In this document: positions 31,531 to 43,122 of the stretch, piece after piece
How the letters are laid out: the number at the start of each line of letters is the position of its first letter
How positions within the stretch are numbered: the first letter of the stretch is position 1
Assembly (NCBI GenBank): GCA_002786025.1
Contig: NHNW01000016.1
Span: forward strand, 620,001-684,000
Direction of reading: 5' to 3'
Length of the DNA stretch: 64,000 nt
From: Zasmidium citrigriseum
Taxonomy: Eukaryota; Ascomycota; Dothideomycetes; Mycosphaerellales; Mycosphaerellaceae
Made by a program: the position numbers and the translations under genes
The notes under the pieces: generated by a model
Seen by the model: only the letters and a program-made list of their open reading frames with translations
Databases searched by the model: none
Told to the model about the DNA's origin: nothing

Positions 31531-32964
31531 TCAGTCGTGACCAGTCGCGTTGTGAGTACCTCTTGGTTCGGGACCTTGAGCAATGAGCGTCTCCAGCTTC
31601 CAACAGAGGGCTCGTAATCGTCCTTGCATTGCCTCGTAGTACTCCTCCGCCTTCGACTCATCCTCCGGCGGCGGCATCAAGGTCTTGCCAATCCAATTCA
31701 AGCGAGCCTGGGTTAGCCAGTCTCTCGTCTTGGGCTTGGAAGCCCAGGCGATTTCGTTCTTGAAGGTGTCCAGACTCACGGTCAGATAGTCCTTCCAGTC
31801 GTCGGGATGCGGCACGACAGTCGTCAGCGAGTTCTTGATCTCGTCGTTGTCGTAGGTGGCCTCAACGTGAGCAATGAAGGCTGCGCTAAAGACCTGTTGG
31901 CAGAAGCGGACGGATTGGAGTGTAATGTTTCTGCGCTGGAAGATTGGCACTGTGGGAAGCCTTGCCAGTCCGTCGGCTGTGCAGTCGATGTAGAGCGTAT
32001 CCGGCTTCGGTGTGTATGTGCCTTGCTCCACGATCACCTCGTCTTTCTTAATGTGCACAACTCTTCCTCGGCGAATGATAGTCCCAACCTTGCGAATCTG
32101 TTCGAGCTCCGCAGAGGAGATGGTTGCGCACCGCCACATCGTTGGCCATACTCCAGTATCCAGCCTCGTCAAAGACCCTTGCGCTTCCTGCAGGAGGTAG
32201 TACTCCTCGATGGATTTGGCCTCCATCAAAGGGGCGAATCTCTTGGCCCCTGCCTCGGCCGTCTCCTTCGATGTTTGAGACTTTGGCTGCAGCATGCCTC
32301 TTTCCCAGTACCATGAGTCTCGGGGCGTCATCCAAGATATAGATCTGGGGTCGATGCCATTTGCCAACATCCATAGACAGGCATCGATGCCGGTTTTGCC
32401 TGCGCCCACTACGGTGTAGGAGTTGTATGGCCGGCTGATGCTGGGCAGGAGATTCGGCGTAATCAAGGAGACGTCACTGTCCACTTTGTACTTCGGCGGC
32501 GCCATGGCTGGCACTTGAACTTTCATGTACGTGGCATCCACGATCTTCGTGCTCTCGCCAACCCGAAAGACCTTATTCGTGAGGATCGATCGAAACTGGC
32601 CGTCTCCAGTGTACTCGTGCTTGGTGAAGTACTTCACCCGGCCCGAGGGGAGAAAGGTATGATTCATGACATTCTCATAGTAAGCGCAGAGTTCTTGACC
32701 GGATGCAAGCTCGGCAAGGCCTTTGTTCCAGCCGACTTGATCAATCTGGCCTTCGCCCAGATCTTTCGAGTTGACCCCATAGAACGACGAAGGCTGGTGG
32801 AGCCGTACGTAGGGATATGCAATCGTCCAATGGCCGCCTGGGCGCGCGTAGCGGTCAACAATGGCGATAGATGCTTTGCTGTCGGTCAGCATTGTGTCCA
32901 CGAAGGCCATGCCCATGGCACCGGCGCCGATGACCAAGTAGTCGACGTTGACAGTGTCGCCCAT
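31531..32964 (-). CDS. FAD/NAD(P)-binding oxidoreductase
   Basis: Single exon of 477 aa, ATG 32964. The FAD motif is at the very start (DYLVIGAGAMGMAFVDTML), followed by DRYARPGGHWTIAYPYVRLH, in which the GGxW-type block is typical of FMO-like proteins. A second Rossmann motif reads YTVVGAGKTGIDACLWML, followed by SWMTPRDSWYWERG. IDCTADG near the end resembles the conserved FAD-contacting region. The family contains many uncharacterised fungal proteins annotated as NAD(P)-binding or monooxygenase-like. It is probably an oxidase or monooxygenase of a small molecule. It sits inside the oxidoreductase block, divergent from the Zn2Cys6 gene. Confidence 0.85.
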   Translation of the reverse strand: MGDTVNVDYLVIGAGAMGMAFVDTMLTDSKASIAIVDRYARPGGHWTIAYPYVRLHQPSSFYGVNSKDLGEGQIDQVGWNKGLAELASGQELCAYYENVMNHTFLPSGRVKYFTKHEYTGDGQFRSILTNKVFRVGESTKIVDATYMKVQVPAMAPPKYKVDSDVSLITPNLLPSISRPYNSYTVVGAGKTGIDACLWMLANGIDPRSISWMTPRDSWYWERGMLQPKSQTSKETAEAGAKRFAPLMEAKSIEEYYLLQEAQGSLTRLDTGVWPTMWRCATISSAELEQIRKVGTIIRRGRVVHIKKDEVIVEQGTYTPKPDTLYIDCTADGLARLPTVPIFQRRNITLQSVRFCQQVFSAAFIAHVEATYDNDEIKNSLTTVVPHPDDWKDYLTVSLDTFKNEIAWASKPKTRDWLTQARLNWIGKTLMPPPEDESKAEEYYEAMQGRLRALCWKLETLIAQGPEPRGTHNATGHD

Positions 32965-33748
32965 TCTGAACGAGAAATCGTGAAGTTGAGAAAATTTCGA
33001 TCCTCTGTTGGCTGGATATTAAGGCAAAGATTTGAAAAATGCACTCACTGTGGCGGAGGAGTCCATTGGCTCTTTACATTTCGAAGTCTCCGTTGTTGAT
33101 TACTCGCGCCACTGCAACATCGATGCTGGCGGACCGGAATTCACCCGCCGGATCCTTGGAGAGTTGGAGATGCCGCCATTTAGTGTTCTTGTGATGCTTG
33201 TTAGAAAGCTTAGCACGTGCATGTGATTGAGACTCAATGGAGATTTGCAAGACTCCAGCGGCCGCTCTGGATGTTAGTGGCTGTCCGCAGGCCGCGGAGT
33301 GCGGAGCAAGCCTTATGGTCGCACGAGAAGTTTTGCTCCGATGCAGGTCGACTTTCCCAAAATGTATCCGTAGCAGGGACGTCAGTGGTGTGTTTACTAA
33401 TCGGGCATGAGTAGTCGGCACCGAGTCGAGTCATCCAAGAGCGAGAGCGATGTGACCTCAAACTCGTTCCGCGCTCAGAGTCTTGAAGGCTCCGGAATTT
33501 CACATCGTCTGTTAGGGCTCTCCAGTGGTACTTATGCCGCTGCAGATACTGTGCACCGCGAGCATTTGGAATTGACCCATCAGGCTGCGCTAGCAAGCGA
33601 GTACGCACCTGCAGCAGCCACTGGCGACAGAGCTGAACACTGCCTGGCTTGGCACGCGCAGTCATCTCAGCCGCAACGATGTAGTCGTCCCAAGGGATAT
33701 ATCATGACGATAGTCCAGCAGGAAGAGACCATGACCAGCTAAATCGAA
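32965..33748. other. divergent promoter between oxidoreductase and Zn2Cys6 regulator
   Basis: About 0.8 kb shared 5' flank. No motif-bearing gene. Such head-to-head spacing is common where a cluster regulator controls its neighbour. Confidence 0.4.
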
Positions 33749-35407
33749 ATGGCGGCCTTGGACAGCGATTGCGAATCTCCAGTTTTCAGGCCTCGAAAAT
33801 CTCACACCAAGTCGAGGAATGGATGCTTGTCGTGTAAGCAACAACGCAGAAAGGTGAGCTTGAGCAAAGTGATTGGATCTGAGCGGTTCGGCTGAGACGA
33901 TACCAAGTGTGACGAGGCTCGGCCATCCTGTTTGCGCTGCCGCAAGCGGAAGACCGCTTGTAGATATGACGCAGGATCGCGGCAGCAGTGCGCTTCCTTG
34001 ATCAGGTCTCAGTATCGTCCAGAACCTGCTTTACTCCGAGGAGCGGCATGGTCCAAAGCGTCGACGATCCTGGCTGCTGGCCTTCCTCCGTGTCTGGGTG
34101 AAGTATGCACTGATGGCACAAGCTTAGCGGATACGCTCGCAGCAATCGAGCTAGATCTGCTGGCCCGGTATTTGACCCACACCAGCCACATTATCCCGGT
34201 CGATGAGGTGGACGTCTTTGCCCTGCAGGTCGGCATTCCCAGTCTGGCTTTTGGGAGTGCACCGCTCATGGACACGGTGCTCGCTCTTGCGGCAGTATGC
34301 CGATGTCATGAGATCTTGAACATGCCGGAGATCAGTCGTCGGGAGTGGAAGCAGTTAGATGATCTGCTCGCCCTGGCGAATCATCATTACTCCTCATCGC
34401 TGCATAAGACGCAAGAACTGAGTTCGATCGAGGCAGAGTACGACAATGTCCTCGCCAATGCCACCATCATGGTGTTGTATGGAGCTGCAAGCCACAGCCT
34501 CTGGGTCCGGATCGCTCGATCGTCACATGAAGAGTTGGCTGGACGCTTCCCGCCGACGCCTATGCAATGGATGTCCCTGATTCGTGCTGCCGACCTGGCA
34601 TACAGAGGTCTCTTGAATTGCCGTACAGACACTGGCTGCGATTCTGTTGGCGACGAGCCGCCTGTGAGATCTCGGAAGTGCGATTGGCCTGCTATCCGTT
34701 CGAATAGCCCTTCAAGAGAGCTTGAAGACGGGCCTACGGCGCAGACCAGATGTCTCATTCAACCGATAATCGCGGCAACAGCGAAGAACGCTTTAGCAAG
34801 TCTTCGTCAGAGGCTGCAAGACGCCATTGCCAACCATGGTGAAGACAGGACTTGGGAGGTCGCAGTCCAGCCACCTCAATCATGTTGCCAGGCTTTCGAG
34901 GCATTGCAGAACATTGTCCACATCATTGTCGCCACATGTGGTCGCAATCGAAGATCGGTTGAAGATCGAATCGGGGCCTTGCCGCCGCAGAGTGGACTTT
35001 TTGCTGTGTCTCCTTGGCTGCGGACGTACGTCGCTCAGGTGACATCTGCGGTCCCGCAAAAGCAGCTTCGTCGAATCGTCATGTCGTTTCTGAACCGAGT
35101 ACCGCTTGGGTTCCTCGATCTGGTTCAATGCTCACTGGAGGAAGATTCATGGCAAGACGTGCACGCCACCCCGGCAGCTCGACTGGCGCTGGACATCTTC
35201 GCTCACTGGCTCGTGCTGGTGACGTTGCTTGATGGCGTGTGGTGGATTGATGGAATTGGAGAGTGGGAGCTCGAACGAGCAGTTTCTCGATTCAACCAGA
35301 TGGGTTCATCAAAAGACGAGGACGGTGAATGGTGGCCCGAGAAGATGTTGATGGTTCGGAGAGAGCTGCTGGGCGGGGAATGCTTCGTTGATGGACTGGA
35401 GGACTGA
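33749..35407 (+). CDS. Zn2Cys6 fungal transcription factor
   Basis: Exon 1 33749-33853, intron 33854-33907 (54 nt, GTGAGC donor, CCAAG acceptor, phase 0), exon 2 33908-35407, giving 534 aa. The intron cuts the zinc cluster. Splicing yields NGCLSCKQQRRKCDEARPSC then LRCRKRKTACRY, i.e. C-x2-C-x6-C followed by C-x6-C-x2-C, the binuclear cluster with its basic linker. The remaining 480 residues are helical with scattered Trp and Leu and resemble the fungal-specific regulatory region. No coiled coil is obvious. Its place between oxidoreductase genes suggests it is the pathway regulator. Confidence 0.9.
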
Positions 35408-36078
35408 GATTATCATCACTTCGCGACGGCGATGAGGTCGGAGGCCGAGGATTTTGTCGCAGATGTAATATCTTGTCGATTGTGCGAGGAGTTGGCGATG
35501 ACTTGGATGTTGCTGATGGAGGGAAGGTGCACTGGAGAAGGACCCCGGCTTCTGCCCTTGTGTTTTTGTTTCGATTCTGCAGCCATCCGCTAGCGTCCGC
35601 TGTCATCACCCAATGAGGCTGCGGTGGCTCTTTCTCCCCCGCGGGTCCAACTTCCCAAGTTCTTCCTCTCCATCCACAGCACACAGGAGGTCCATCTGTC
35701 CATCTGTTTCCTCCCGGGCAGGCCATTACAACGCGCAGCGAGAGTGTCAACTTTCTATCGCGAAGGCTGCAGCGGCCCGTCGACCAAGTGAAGGCCTCAC
35801 AATGGTGTCGTCCCCAGTAACGGCGAAAAGAGCCCGGTCTGGCACGAATTGTGCTTCTGTCAATTGAGAAGCTCACGGCGGATGCGCGGATTATCGTGAC
35901 ATCCGTATAGACAGGCAAGTCGAAGTCCGTTAAGGGCTGACTCGCATTGACTGCCGGTTCAATCATTTCATGCGGTAGGATTCACTGATGTCAACTTTCT
36001 ACGCCGCTTGAGGCAGCTCGAGCTTCAACTTTCATCTCACTTCTTTCCAATACACTTTGTCATCCAAGAGCAAAACCC
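35408..36078. other. intergenic, no gene seen
   Basis: Contains a long minus-strand ORF (35966-35292) that overlaps the end of the Zn2Cys6 gene and is compositionally biased. I regard it as a shadow. Confidence 0.4.
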
Positions 36079-37409
36079 ATGGCAGAAACAAAACCCCTCA
36101 GAATCGCCATCTCCGGCGGCGGCGTCGCAGGCGCCTGCCTCATGCACGCCCTGACCCAACACCCCAACCTCGACGCGCACATCTTCGAAGCAGCCCCAGC
36201 CTTCCGCGAAGCCGGCCTCGCCATCGGCATCGCTCGCCAGGCCCAAGAAGCCCTCGAACTCATCGGTCCCTCAGCCATAGGCGCCCTCCACCGCTCCGGC
36301 GCTGTCCCGTCGAACGGGACTTGGTTCATGGTCGCCACGGGTCCGGATGCTGGGATGGAGATTGATCGGATTGATACGAGTAGAATGGATCGGGTGGAGA
36401 GTATTACCCAACGAGCGGATTTTTTGAAGGCTCTGCTTGAGGGTGTGCCGAGTGAGAGGATGCATGCTGGAAAGCAATTGAAGGAAATTTTGCAGGCTCA
36501 AGGTGAGGACGGGGAGATTGTGTTGAAGTTTGCAGATGGGACGGAGCATGTTTGTGATGTGCTTATTGGCGCTGATGGGATTAGGAGTTTTGTTAGGAAG
36601 TATGTTCTTGGTGAGCGGGATCCTGCCGTGAATCCACGGTGTGCGGGTTGGTATACGCTTTGGTTGATGAGGCCTTATGAGCGAGCGCGCGAGCTGTTGG
36701 GGGAGGAGTGGATTGCGAAGGAGAATCATCGTGAGATTGCTTGGTTGGCCGGTGATGGGACTTGTATTATGCACAACATCTCCCAGGGTGGCAAATTGGT
36801 GCAGTTCGCGGCTTGTGTGTGGGATCCGGAGAGTGTGGGTGGGCAAGACTGGATGAAGCCGGTGGATATTGAGGTTGAGAAGAAGAAGTTTGCGAATTGG
36901 CCGGAGAGGTTTCAGGATGCTTTGGCTGAGTTCCTAGGTGAGGAGAAGGAACCGAAGGGGATTTATTTTTGGGAGCATCCGCATGCGAGGACGTATGTGA
37001 AGGGGACCGTGGGAGTTATGGGAGATGCAGCGCATGGAACCACGCCATGGTAAGTCGAAATTCCACGAATTTGGCCTGCTAATGTTGAAAGTCCGTCTAC
37101 AGGCAAGCATCCGGCGGCGGCATGTCGATCGAAGATGCCCTGATCCTCTCAACACTCCTCTCGAAATCCAAGAATCGCAAGGAAGCGGCAACAGCTCTTC
37201 AAGTGTACAACGAAGTCCGCCTTCCACGGACCCAGGAAATCGTCGATTCGAGTAGGGCAATGGGAATGCTCTGCCTTGGCCCCGGGCCTCTCGATCTCGA
37301 TAACATGAAGGGTAACATGACGAATCGTTGGGACCATATCATGTTATTCGAGAATGCGAAGAGTCGGGACGAGGCGGTGAGGATGTTTGAGGAGAGGGTG
37401 AAGGGATGA
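36079..37409 (+). CDS. FAD-dependent aromatic hydroxylase (salicylate hydroxylase-like)
   Basis: Exon 1 36079-37049, intron 37050-37102 (53 nt, GTAAGT donor, GCTAATG branch, ACAG acceptor, phase 2), exon 2 37103-37409, giving 425 aa. The GxGxxG motif appears at the start (LRIAISGGGVAGACLMHAL). DG motif: VCDVLIGADGIRSFVRKYV. GD motif: GVMGDAAHGTTPWQASGGGM, split by the intron. These are the three fingerprints of class A flavoprotein monooxygenases (UbiH/salicylate hydroxylase). Exon 2 adds the helical tail (EDALILSTLLSKSKNRKEAA). It probably hydroxylates an aromatic or polyketide substrate with NAD(P)H. The 5' part of exon 1 is C-rich and the rest is not. Confidence 0.92.
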
Positions 37410-37480
37410 TTCGTGCCCTCTGCAAGGAGGATTTGCGGATTTCAGGCCAGGAATATGGTGGAGTGAGTGGAAGAATCGCT

Positions 37481-38899
37481 TCATGTTATCCAGTGATCAC
37501 CCTTTGGACAAGCCTCCATCTTGTCTGCCCACTTCTTAACCCTGCTCACTATCCACCCGCTCTCAAATCCTCTCGAGTAGTCTCCCAGATTCGCCTTCGC
37601 CGTCGTCAAACATCGAAAGTCGGGACTCAACGCGTATTGCAAACACCCTCCATCCTTCTCGCAAATGGCCTTACAAGCTTCCAACGTCGGCGTAGGTCCT
37701 TTATCCTCATCTGCGTGATTATACCAATCACTCTTAGCCTTCTTCATCCTCGGCAAGACATACCCATAAAACACATCCCTATGCCTGAGATACTTCTTCG
37801 CATCCTTCCTCTCCATCCACCCCTGCTCAAAGCCCCACAGCTCCTCGACCACATTTGGAGCAAGATGATGAAAACTCACACTCGGCATACACCAAAGCCG
37901 ATACTCTCGTTCCCTCCTCGCCCAGTCCATCTTCCCCACATCGTCCCCTTGCCAAATCGGCCACGCCTCCGTCAAATTAGTTCCGGACTCCTTGAAAGCT
38001 TTTCCCAAAACGCAATCGCCCGCCCAGTGCTCCCCTGTAAACCTCTCCCAGTCAAACTGGTGCTCCTGGAACATATCCACAACCCTCTCCATCGCAGGTC
38101 TGGACACCGCAAACCCCGTCCCACCATGTGCGAACTGAATATCCGCGATCCAGATCTGTCCGCCGATGTAATACGCCTTCTTCTCGTCCAGCGCGGAGAG
38201 GTAATTGAGAAGAGTCTGCCACATGATATACGTATCCGTCTCGACGAAGACGTACCATTTCTTATCCGAATACTCCTGCAACGTGCAATTCACCATAGGC
38301 AGAAACTTCCACTTATCCAACTTCCACCCGGGATTCGACGGTTTTCCGAAAGCGTCTTTTTGCGGTCTGCTGAACGGGCCGCTTAGTTCGGATGGTTTCA
38401 AGGCTGAGCGGCCTTCTTTTTGTAATCGTCGCCAAAGTTCGAAGTCGGGGTGGGTGGTTTTTATGGTGCTGTTGACGAACTCGAGCGCGTCGTAGATGTG
38501 TTCTTTGCGGAAGGTCTCTTCGTAGTCAGAGAAGATGAGGTAGTGGGGGTAGCATTGTAAGGTGGTGTTGAGGTGGATGGGGAGTTTGTCGCGGAGTTCG
38601 GTCGAGCCGGTTTTGAGGATTACTACCACGTCGTCGGCGCCGGGGAGCTTTCGACAGGGAAGTTCGTCTGGCTGCGAGGATTGAAAGGAGCTTGTTTGTT
38701 GCGTGATTGGCAGTTTGTGGCGGCCTGCGCCATATCGAGAAGGATAGGTGTTGTGTGCGAGGTAGAAAACGAAAATTAGAATGATGGATGCAAGGAGATA
38801 CACAAGTTTGTGAGGGACTCGACGTCGTAGTTTGGGCATCGATCTGCCAGAGGGTGTTCGTTCCAAGGATGCGAAGCGCACCTTGTCGCTGTAACCCAT
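37481..38899 (-). CDS. type II membrane glycosyltransferase (GT31-like)
   Basis: Single exon of 472 aa, ATG 38899. A basic N-terminus (PKLRRRVPHK) precedes one signal-anchor segment (LVYLLASIILIFVFYLAH), giving a Golgi type II topology. The luminal domain has KWYVFVETDTYIMWQTLLNY, the DxD-like metal site of GT31-type enzymes, then GGQIWIADIQFAHGGTGFAV and GDCVLGKAFKESG. A C-terminal Cys-rich segment (LEACKAICEKDGGCLQYAL) resembles a PAN/Apple-like fold. It likely transfers hexose residues to protein or lipid glycans in the Golgi. It is a housekeeping-type gene between accessory blocks. Confidence 0.85.
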   Translation of the reverse strand: MGYSDKVRFASLERTPSGRSMPKLRRRVPHKLVYLLASIILIFVFYLAHNTYPSRYGAGRHKLPITQQTSSFQSSQPDELPCRKLPGADDVVVILKTGSTELRDKLPIHLNTTLQCYPHYLIFSDYEETFRKEHIYDALEFVNSTIKTTHPDFELWRRLQKEGRSALKPSELSGPFSRPQKDAFGKPSNPGWKLDKWKFLPMVNCTLQEYSDKKWYVFVETDTYIMWQTLLNYLSALDEKKAYYIGGQIWIADIQFAHGGTGFAVSRPAMERVVDMFQEHQFDWERFTGEHWAGDCVLGKAFKESGTNLTEAWPIWQGDDVGKMDWARREREYRLWCMPSVSFHHLAPNVVEELWGFEQGWMERKDAKKYLRHRDVFYGYVLPRMKKAKSDWYNHADEDKGPTPTLEACKAICEKDGGCLQYALSPDFRCLTTAKANLGDYSRGFESGWIVSRVKKWADKMEACPKGDHWIT

Positions 38900-40338
38900 G
38901 CTGGGTCAATGATGAAGGAAGAGAAGGAGGAAAGGAAGGAAGAAAGCGTTCGCGGGGAGAAAAGAGGGACAGAAAGATCACCAGAGCCGGTCTCGCAAAT
39001 CATCAAAAGAACCGTTCGCGTTCGAATAAGATTTATGGCGACCGCCATCCCACCTCCTGGACATGAGAAGGCGCAGCTGAAATGAGCGCCACAGCGAGTC
39101 GCGAAGCGACGCAGAATGCATGTACCATTGGATACTCTCGCCAACTGGTTTGTTGGACTTTTTCATGAAGCAAGCGTTTGCAACTCGCCATGACATCCAA
39201 GGATCTCGTCTTCTTCTCACAGGCACGAGGTTCTCCACGGGGTAGAAGGATTTTCTCAAACGGCTGTCAACGTTTCTGGAGCCGGAGTCAGCTGATTCGT
39301 TGGAGGCTTGATGAGGTATCCACTAGCGTGAATGTTGCTCCTGGGTATCGTTCTTGGCGGCGGAGGACTTCCGACTTCAGGAGAAGAGAAGTATACACGT
39401 ACCTGCGATCATGCACGGTGTATCAAGCACGATGTGTCGCAGATTTGGCGAGACCTTCTGGCGAAGGAAACGACATGTTTGATGGACATGGAATGCCAAA
39501 GACTTCTATCATTTGGATCATCGCGGTGGGGACAAAACGTCCAGATTTTCGTGCGAAATTCGCTGTTGCCAATCCACATTCAGGTCATCTTGCGGTGAGC
39601 ATTCGGGCTTGTTGCAGGTATGTAGTGTCAGAGGCCAGATGGTACGCCAGACTTCATGGTCGTGGAGGTGCAAGACAAGGGACCATCTCCAATCACATCA
39701 TGCCGCGGCCATGTGGCAACGAGAGATGCAGAAGCCGGGAGCCGTGAGATCTCAGTGAGACAAATCGTTCTTCACCGTGGGCCGAAAAGATGCGATGGCT
39801 TGCTGAAAAGGCTGACTCGAAGGTCCTTCGTCCTTCGAGGTAAGTCGGAGCCGGTATGTGGGAGAAGCTCTCGGCATCTCCCCAAATTGCGATGTCACGA
39901 AGGCATTATTGTACTGGCGAAGGTGAGTCTTCAATGATGATGTTATTGATGGAGAGATGGAAAGAAGAGAAGCTCGTCTGACCAATTCACTCGATCTCTT
40001 TGGCTGTGCGGGTATCGCCGACGGATCTAGCCTCGCTCAAACTTTATCGGTGATGTCGTCATGAGATTGGCTGGCGCGCGTGCGGCGGCCAGGCGAGTTT
40101 TTCGCCTCGTACGAGGAGGCAGCGACGTCCCAGAAGTGTACAGATCCATGGCAAGAGCATGTCGTGATTGAAGAGAAGGCAAGCCCATCGTCGTCGACAC
40201 CGCCGCCAAGACCTCCGCTCCGCCGATGCGCCGCCGCCGACGACGATAGACGATCCCCACGCACGCGCGCCCATCCAAGCTACTGCAGCTCGAAACAGCC
40301 GGTCGAGGAACGGGCGATATTGGCGAGAATAAGATACA
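38900..40338. other. divergent intergenic region, no gene seen
   Basis: 5' flanks of the glycosyltransferase (-) and MFS (+) genes. Several antisense ORFs of about 100-190 codons have no motif. Confidence 0.4.
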
Positions 40339-42123
40339 ATGTCGCCGTCGCAGTCCTCCACCCGTCCCAGTGCCCTCCAACAACTCCACCACCGCGCCTC
40401 GGGCTCGTACCACTACCAGACCTTTCCGACAGCACCACCACGAAACGCTGGCCGCCCTCCGCCAAAGACGATGAAAAGCCTGGATTCGAATGGCAATCCG
40501 CCCTCGCCGCACCTCTCCCGCTCCGAATCGTACTCCTCGCAGCAACATCATGAAACACCTCTACCTAAAGGGCAGTTGGCGATCCTAGCGGTGATAGCAT
40601 TGGCGGAGCAGACGGCGTTGAACAGCATATCTCCATATCTCCCTGATATGGCGAGCTCGTTTCCTGAGGTCAATGAGGGCGGGATTGGCATGTATGTGGG
40701 TTTGATAGCCTCTGCTTTTGCTTTGGCACAATTTGCGACCAACTTCCTATGGGGATGGTTGAGCGATCGTATTGGGAGGAAGCCGATCGCGTTGACGGGG
40801 ACGCTGTTTACCGCGGTGTGCTTCATTGCATTCGGGTTCTGTAGGACGCTCTGGCAGGCGATACTGGTACAGGCGTTGATGGGACTGGTCAATGGCAATC
40901 AGGGCGTGATCAGTACGTGCTTGGGGGAGATCACGGACCGCTCAAACCAAAGCCGTGCTTTCACATACTTGCCAGTGATCTATGGCATTGGAGGTATCAC
41001 TGGACCCTTGGTTGGAGGCTTGCTGGTGTTGAGAGAGCACCCGTTTAAGAAAGGTCACCCCAATCCTTACCCGTATCTCCTGCCAAACCTCTTCTCGGCG
41101 GCCGTGCTGGTGGTGGATTTCATCCTCACATCCTTCTTCTTGAAGGAGAGCTTGGATACAGCTTCGGAACTACCTCCACTCAAGCAGCGCATCGAGAGCC
41201 TGTTCTCCTGGATATGGCAGTTCACCAGCTCTCACGCACCCACATACGTGCGCAGGACTGGGAAGAGCTCACACGAGAACCACTACCGCGCTGTGCCTAA
41301 TAACGACACCATCGAGGAAGAAGAAGAAGACGACGACACGGACTCCGAAGCGCCCTCGGACTTGCAGGAGAGCCACGATCACCTCGACCGCAAGGACGTC
41401 TTCAACCGCGATACGATACTCCTCCTCTCCTCCTACCTGATCTTCCAGTTAAGCAATATCTCCTACAACTCGCTCTACCCGATCTTCTCAGAGGCCAAAC
41501 CTCCCACCGGGCGCTCACTTAACCCAGAGGAGATAGGAACTTCACTCGCCTTCGCCGGCCTAATAACCATTATCTTCCAGGTGGGCGTCTTCGGCAAGCT
41601 GCGCGAGAAAATAGGCAACAAAACTACGTACCGCGCGGGCATGGCGGGGTTTGTGATCGCTTTCCTCCTGATGCCCTGGGTCGGCTACAAAGACAACGCA
41701 GACGGCTCAGGTGAAGCGACCACGATGGGAAAAGTCTGGCTCTGGGTGGAATTAGGCGCAATCCTCATCATCAAGACCGTCGCCTCGGTGGGCGGCCTCA
41801 CCTCCGCGCTCCTCCTCATCACCAACAGCGCCCCTTCACACGCTGTTCTCGGCACGTTGAACGGTCTCGCTCAGACTCTCTCCGCGGCTGGGCGCGCGGT
41901 GGGCCCTTTTATCAGCGGGAGCCTGTTCAGCGCCGCGACGCATGTTCACCCCAAAGGTGAGGCTATGGCGTTTGGCATCTTTGGTGGGGTGAGTTTTCTC
42001 GGCTTCCTTATGAGTTTTGGGATCAGAGGAGCCGAACTCGAGAGCGGTGATTGGGATGAACACGATGATGAAGAGGCGGTGGAGAGCGCAGACGAAGATG
42101 TTGATACGGAGAGAGGGCGATAG
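40339..42123 (+). CDS. MFS transporter (DHA1/ZIFL-like)
   Basis: Single exon of 594 aa, ATG 40339. About 75 cytosolic residues come first, then twelve predicted membrane segments. MFS motif A is clear after TM2 (LWGWLSDRIGRKPIALTG). LGEITDRSNQSRAFTYL and GIGGITGPLVGGLLV follow, matching the fungal zinc-induced-facilitator-like subgroup of DHA1 carriers. A long central loop is acidic (a run of Glu then Asp), and the C-terminus is acidic too. The substrate is unknown, possibly a metal-organic compound or drug. It lies 1 kb from the UstYa gene, but its sequence looks like a conserved core gene, so cluster membership is doubtful. Confidence 0.88.
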   Translation: MSPSQSSTRPSALQQLHHRASGSYHYQTFPTAPPRNAGRPPPKTMKSLDSNGNPPSPHLSRSESYSSQQHHETPLPKGQLAILAVIALAEQTALNSISPYLPDMASSFPEVNEGGIGMYVGLIASAFALAQFATNFLWGWLSDRIGRKPIALTGTLFTAVCFIAFGFCRTLWQAILVQALMGLVNGNQGVISTCLGEITDRSNQSRAFTYLPVIYGIGGITGPLVGGLLVLREHPFKKGHPNPYPYLLPNLFSAAVLVVDFILTSFFLKESLDTASELPPLKQRIESLFSWIWQFTSSHAPTYVRRTGKSSHENHYRAVPNNDTIEEEEEDDDTDSEAPSDLQESHDHLDRKDVFNRDTILLLSSYLIFQLSNISYNSLYPIFSEAKPPTGRSLNPEEIGTSLAFAGLITIIFQVGVFGKLREKIGNKTTYRAGMAGFVIAFLLMPWVGYKDNADGSGEATTMGKVWLWVELGAILIIKTVASVGGLTSALLLITNSAPSHAVLGTLNGLAQTLSAAGRAVGPFISGSLFSAATHVHPKGEAMAFGIFGGVSFLGFLMSFGIRGAELESGDWDEHDDEEAVESADEDVDTERGR

Positions 42124-43122
42124 CGACAGGGCTTTGGGTCTGCGGTTTCAGCGATGGCGTTTGTTTGTTCTCCGTGGTTTGGGATGGGATTGAACAGTAC
42201 GAGATAGATGTAGGTGGCATGGATTTAGCTTATGGGACGAGGATTGTGTGCATAGCGCGGGGTGGGTGTAGATATAGCAAGACATATGACGGATGTATAT
42301 GATGAGTCTGACCTCTCGGACCCTCGTCCAGAAGCGTCTGTCTCCGTGGCAGCTGGGGCATACCATGTCTCGGAAGAGGTGCAGAGCAGATCGGGAGCTT
42401 TCAATGCGACGAGGATCGATATTTCAGGACGACTGAAGCCTTTGCCTTCGTCTCAGCTGCGGTCGAAGGCCTCTCCGAAGAATCCTTTACGAAGTCTATC
42501 TCCTCAGGACGGCACAGGCTCTGCGCCATCAGCAACACATCCAACGGATCGAATACAGCTCCTCGTCGTGGGATCGCTCATCCGCTGCAGTCGACTTTCG
42601 ATCATCTGCTGATGTACTCCCAACCACACGTGTCTGACCTCGTCGCTCAGCGTACCGGCAGTCTGTCTCCCTTGAAAGTGGTGTATGTCGGGGCATTGAA
42701 GACAAGGTCGAAGGACAAAGAAATGGTGTCTCCCATGGAGAATCAGAAGCTTAAACTCGCTACCCGTTCTTGCTACGAACGGCGTCGCCAGCTTGGCAAT
42801 CACGGGAGATGGACAGTCTTATCAAAAGGCGTCCTCCTACGCTGCTAGTTCCATGCGATTGCGCTAATTGCATGCAGACTTCTAGGCCGTAACAACTCGC
42901 CACCTACCTCTGCCACAAATGTCCATGTGCACGATTCGAAGCCTAATAGGATGGCCCGACTGGATCTCCTTCTCCACGAATGTGACCTTCCACTTTCGTC
43001 TACAGTATCTTGCATCGTCAAAGCGAAAGTCGGAACAAAGTGGCATGTACTCGTGACCATCTCCCATCTTGGAAGGTGAAGTTCTCAGCTGCAAGCAACT
43101 AAATCCCTCGCGTCCTATTTAC
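42124..43122. other. intergenic, no gene assigned
   Basis: Between the MFS gene (+) and the 3' end of the UstYa gene (-). Small ORFs on both strands (for example 43094-42882 minus, 70 codons) have no recognised motif. Confidence 0.35.

Noticed and set aside
35292..35966. 224-codon minus-strand ORF
   Set aside because: Overlaps the end of the Zn2Cys6 gene and shows biased, motif-free sequence.
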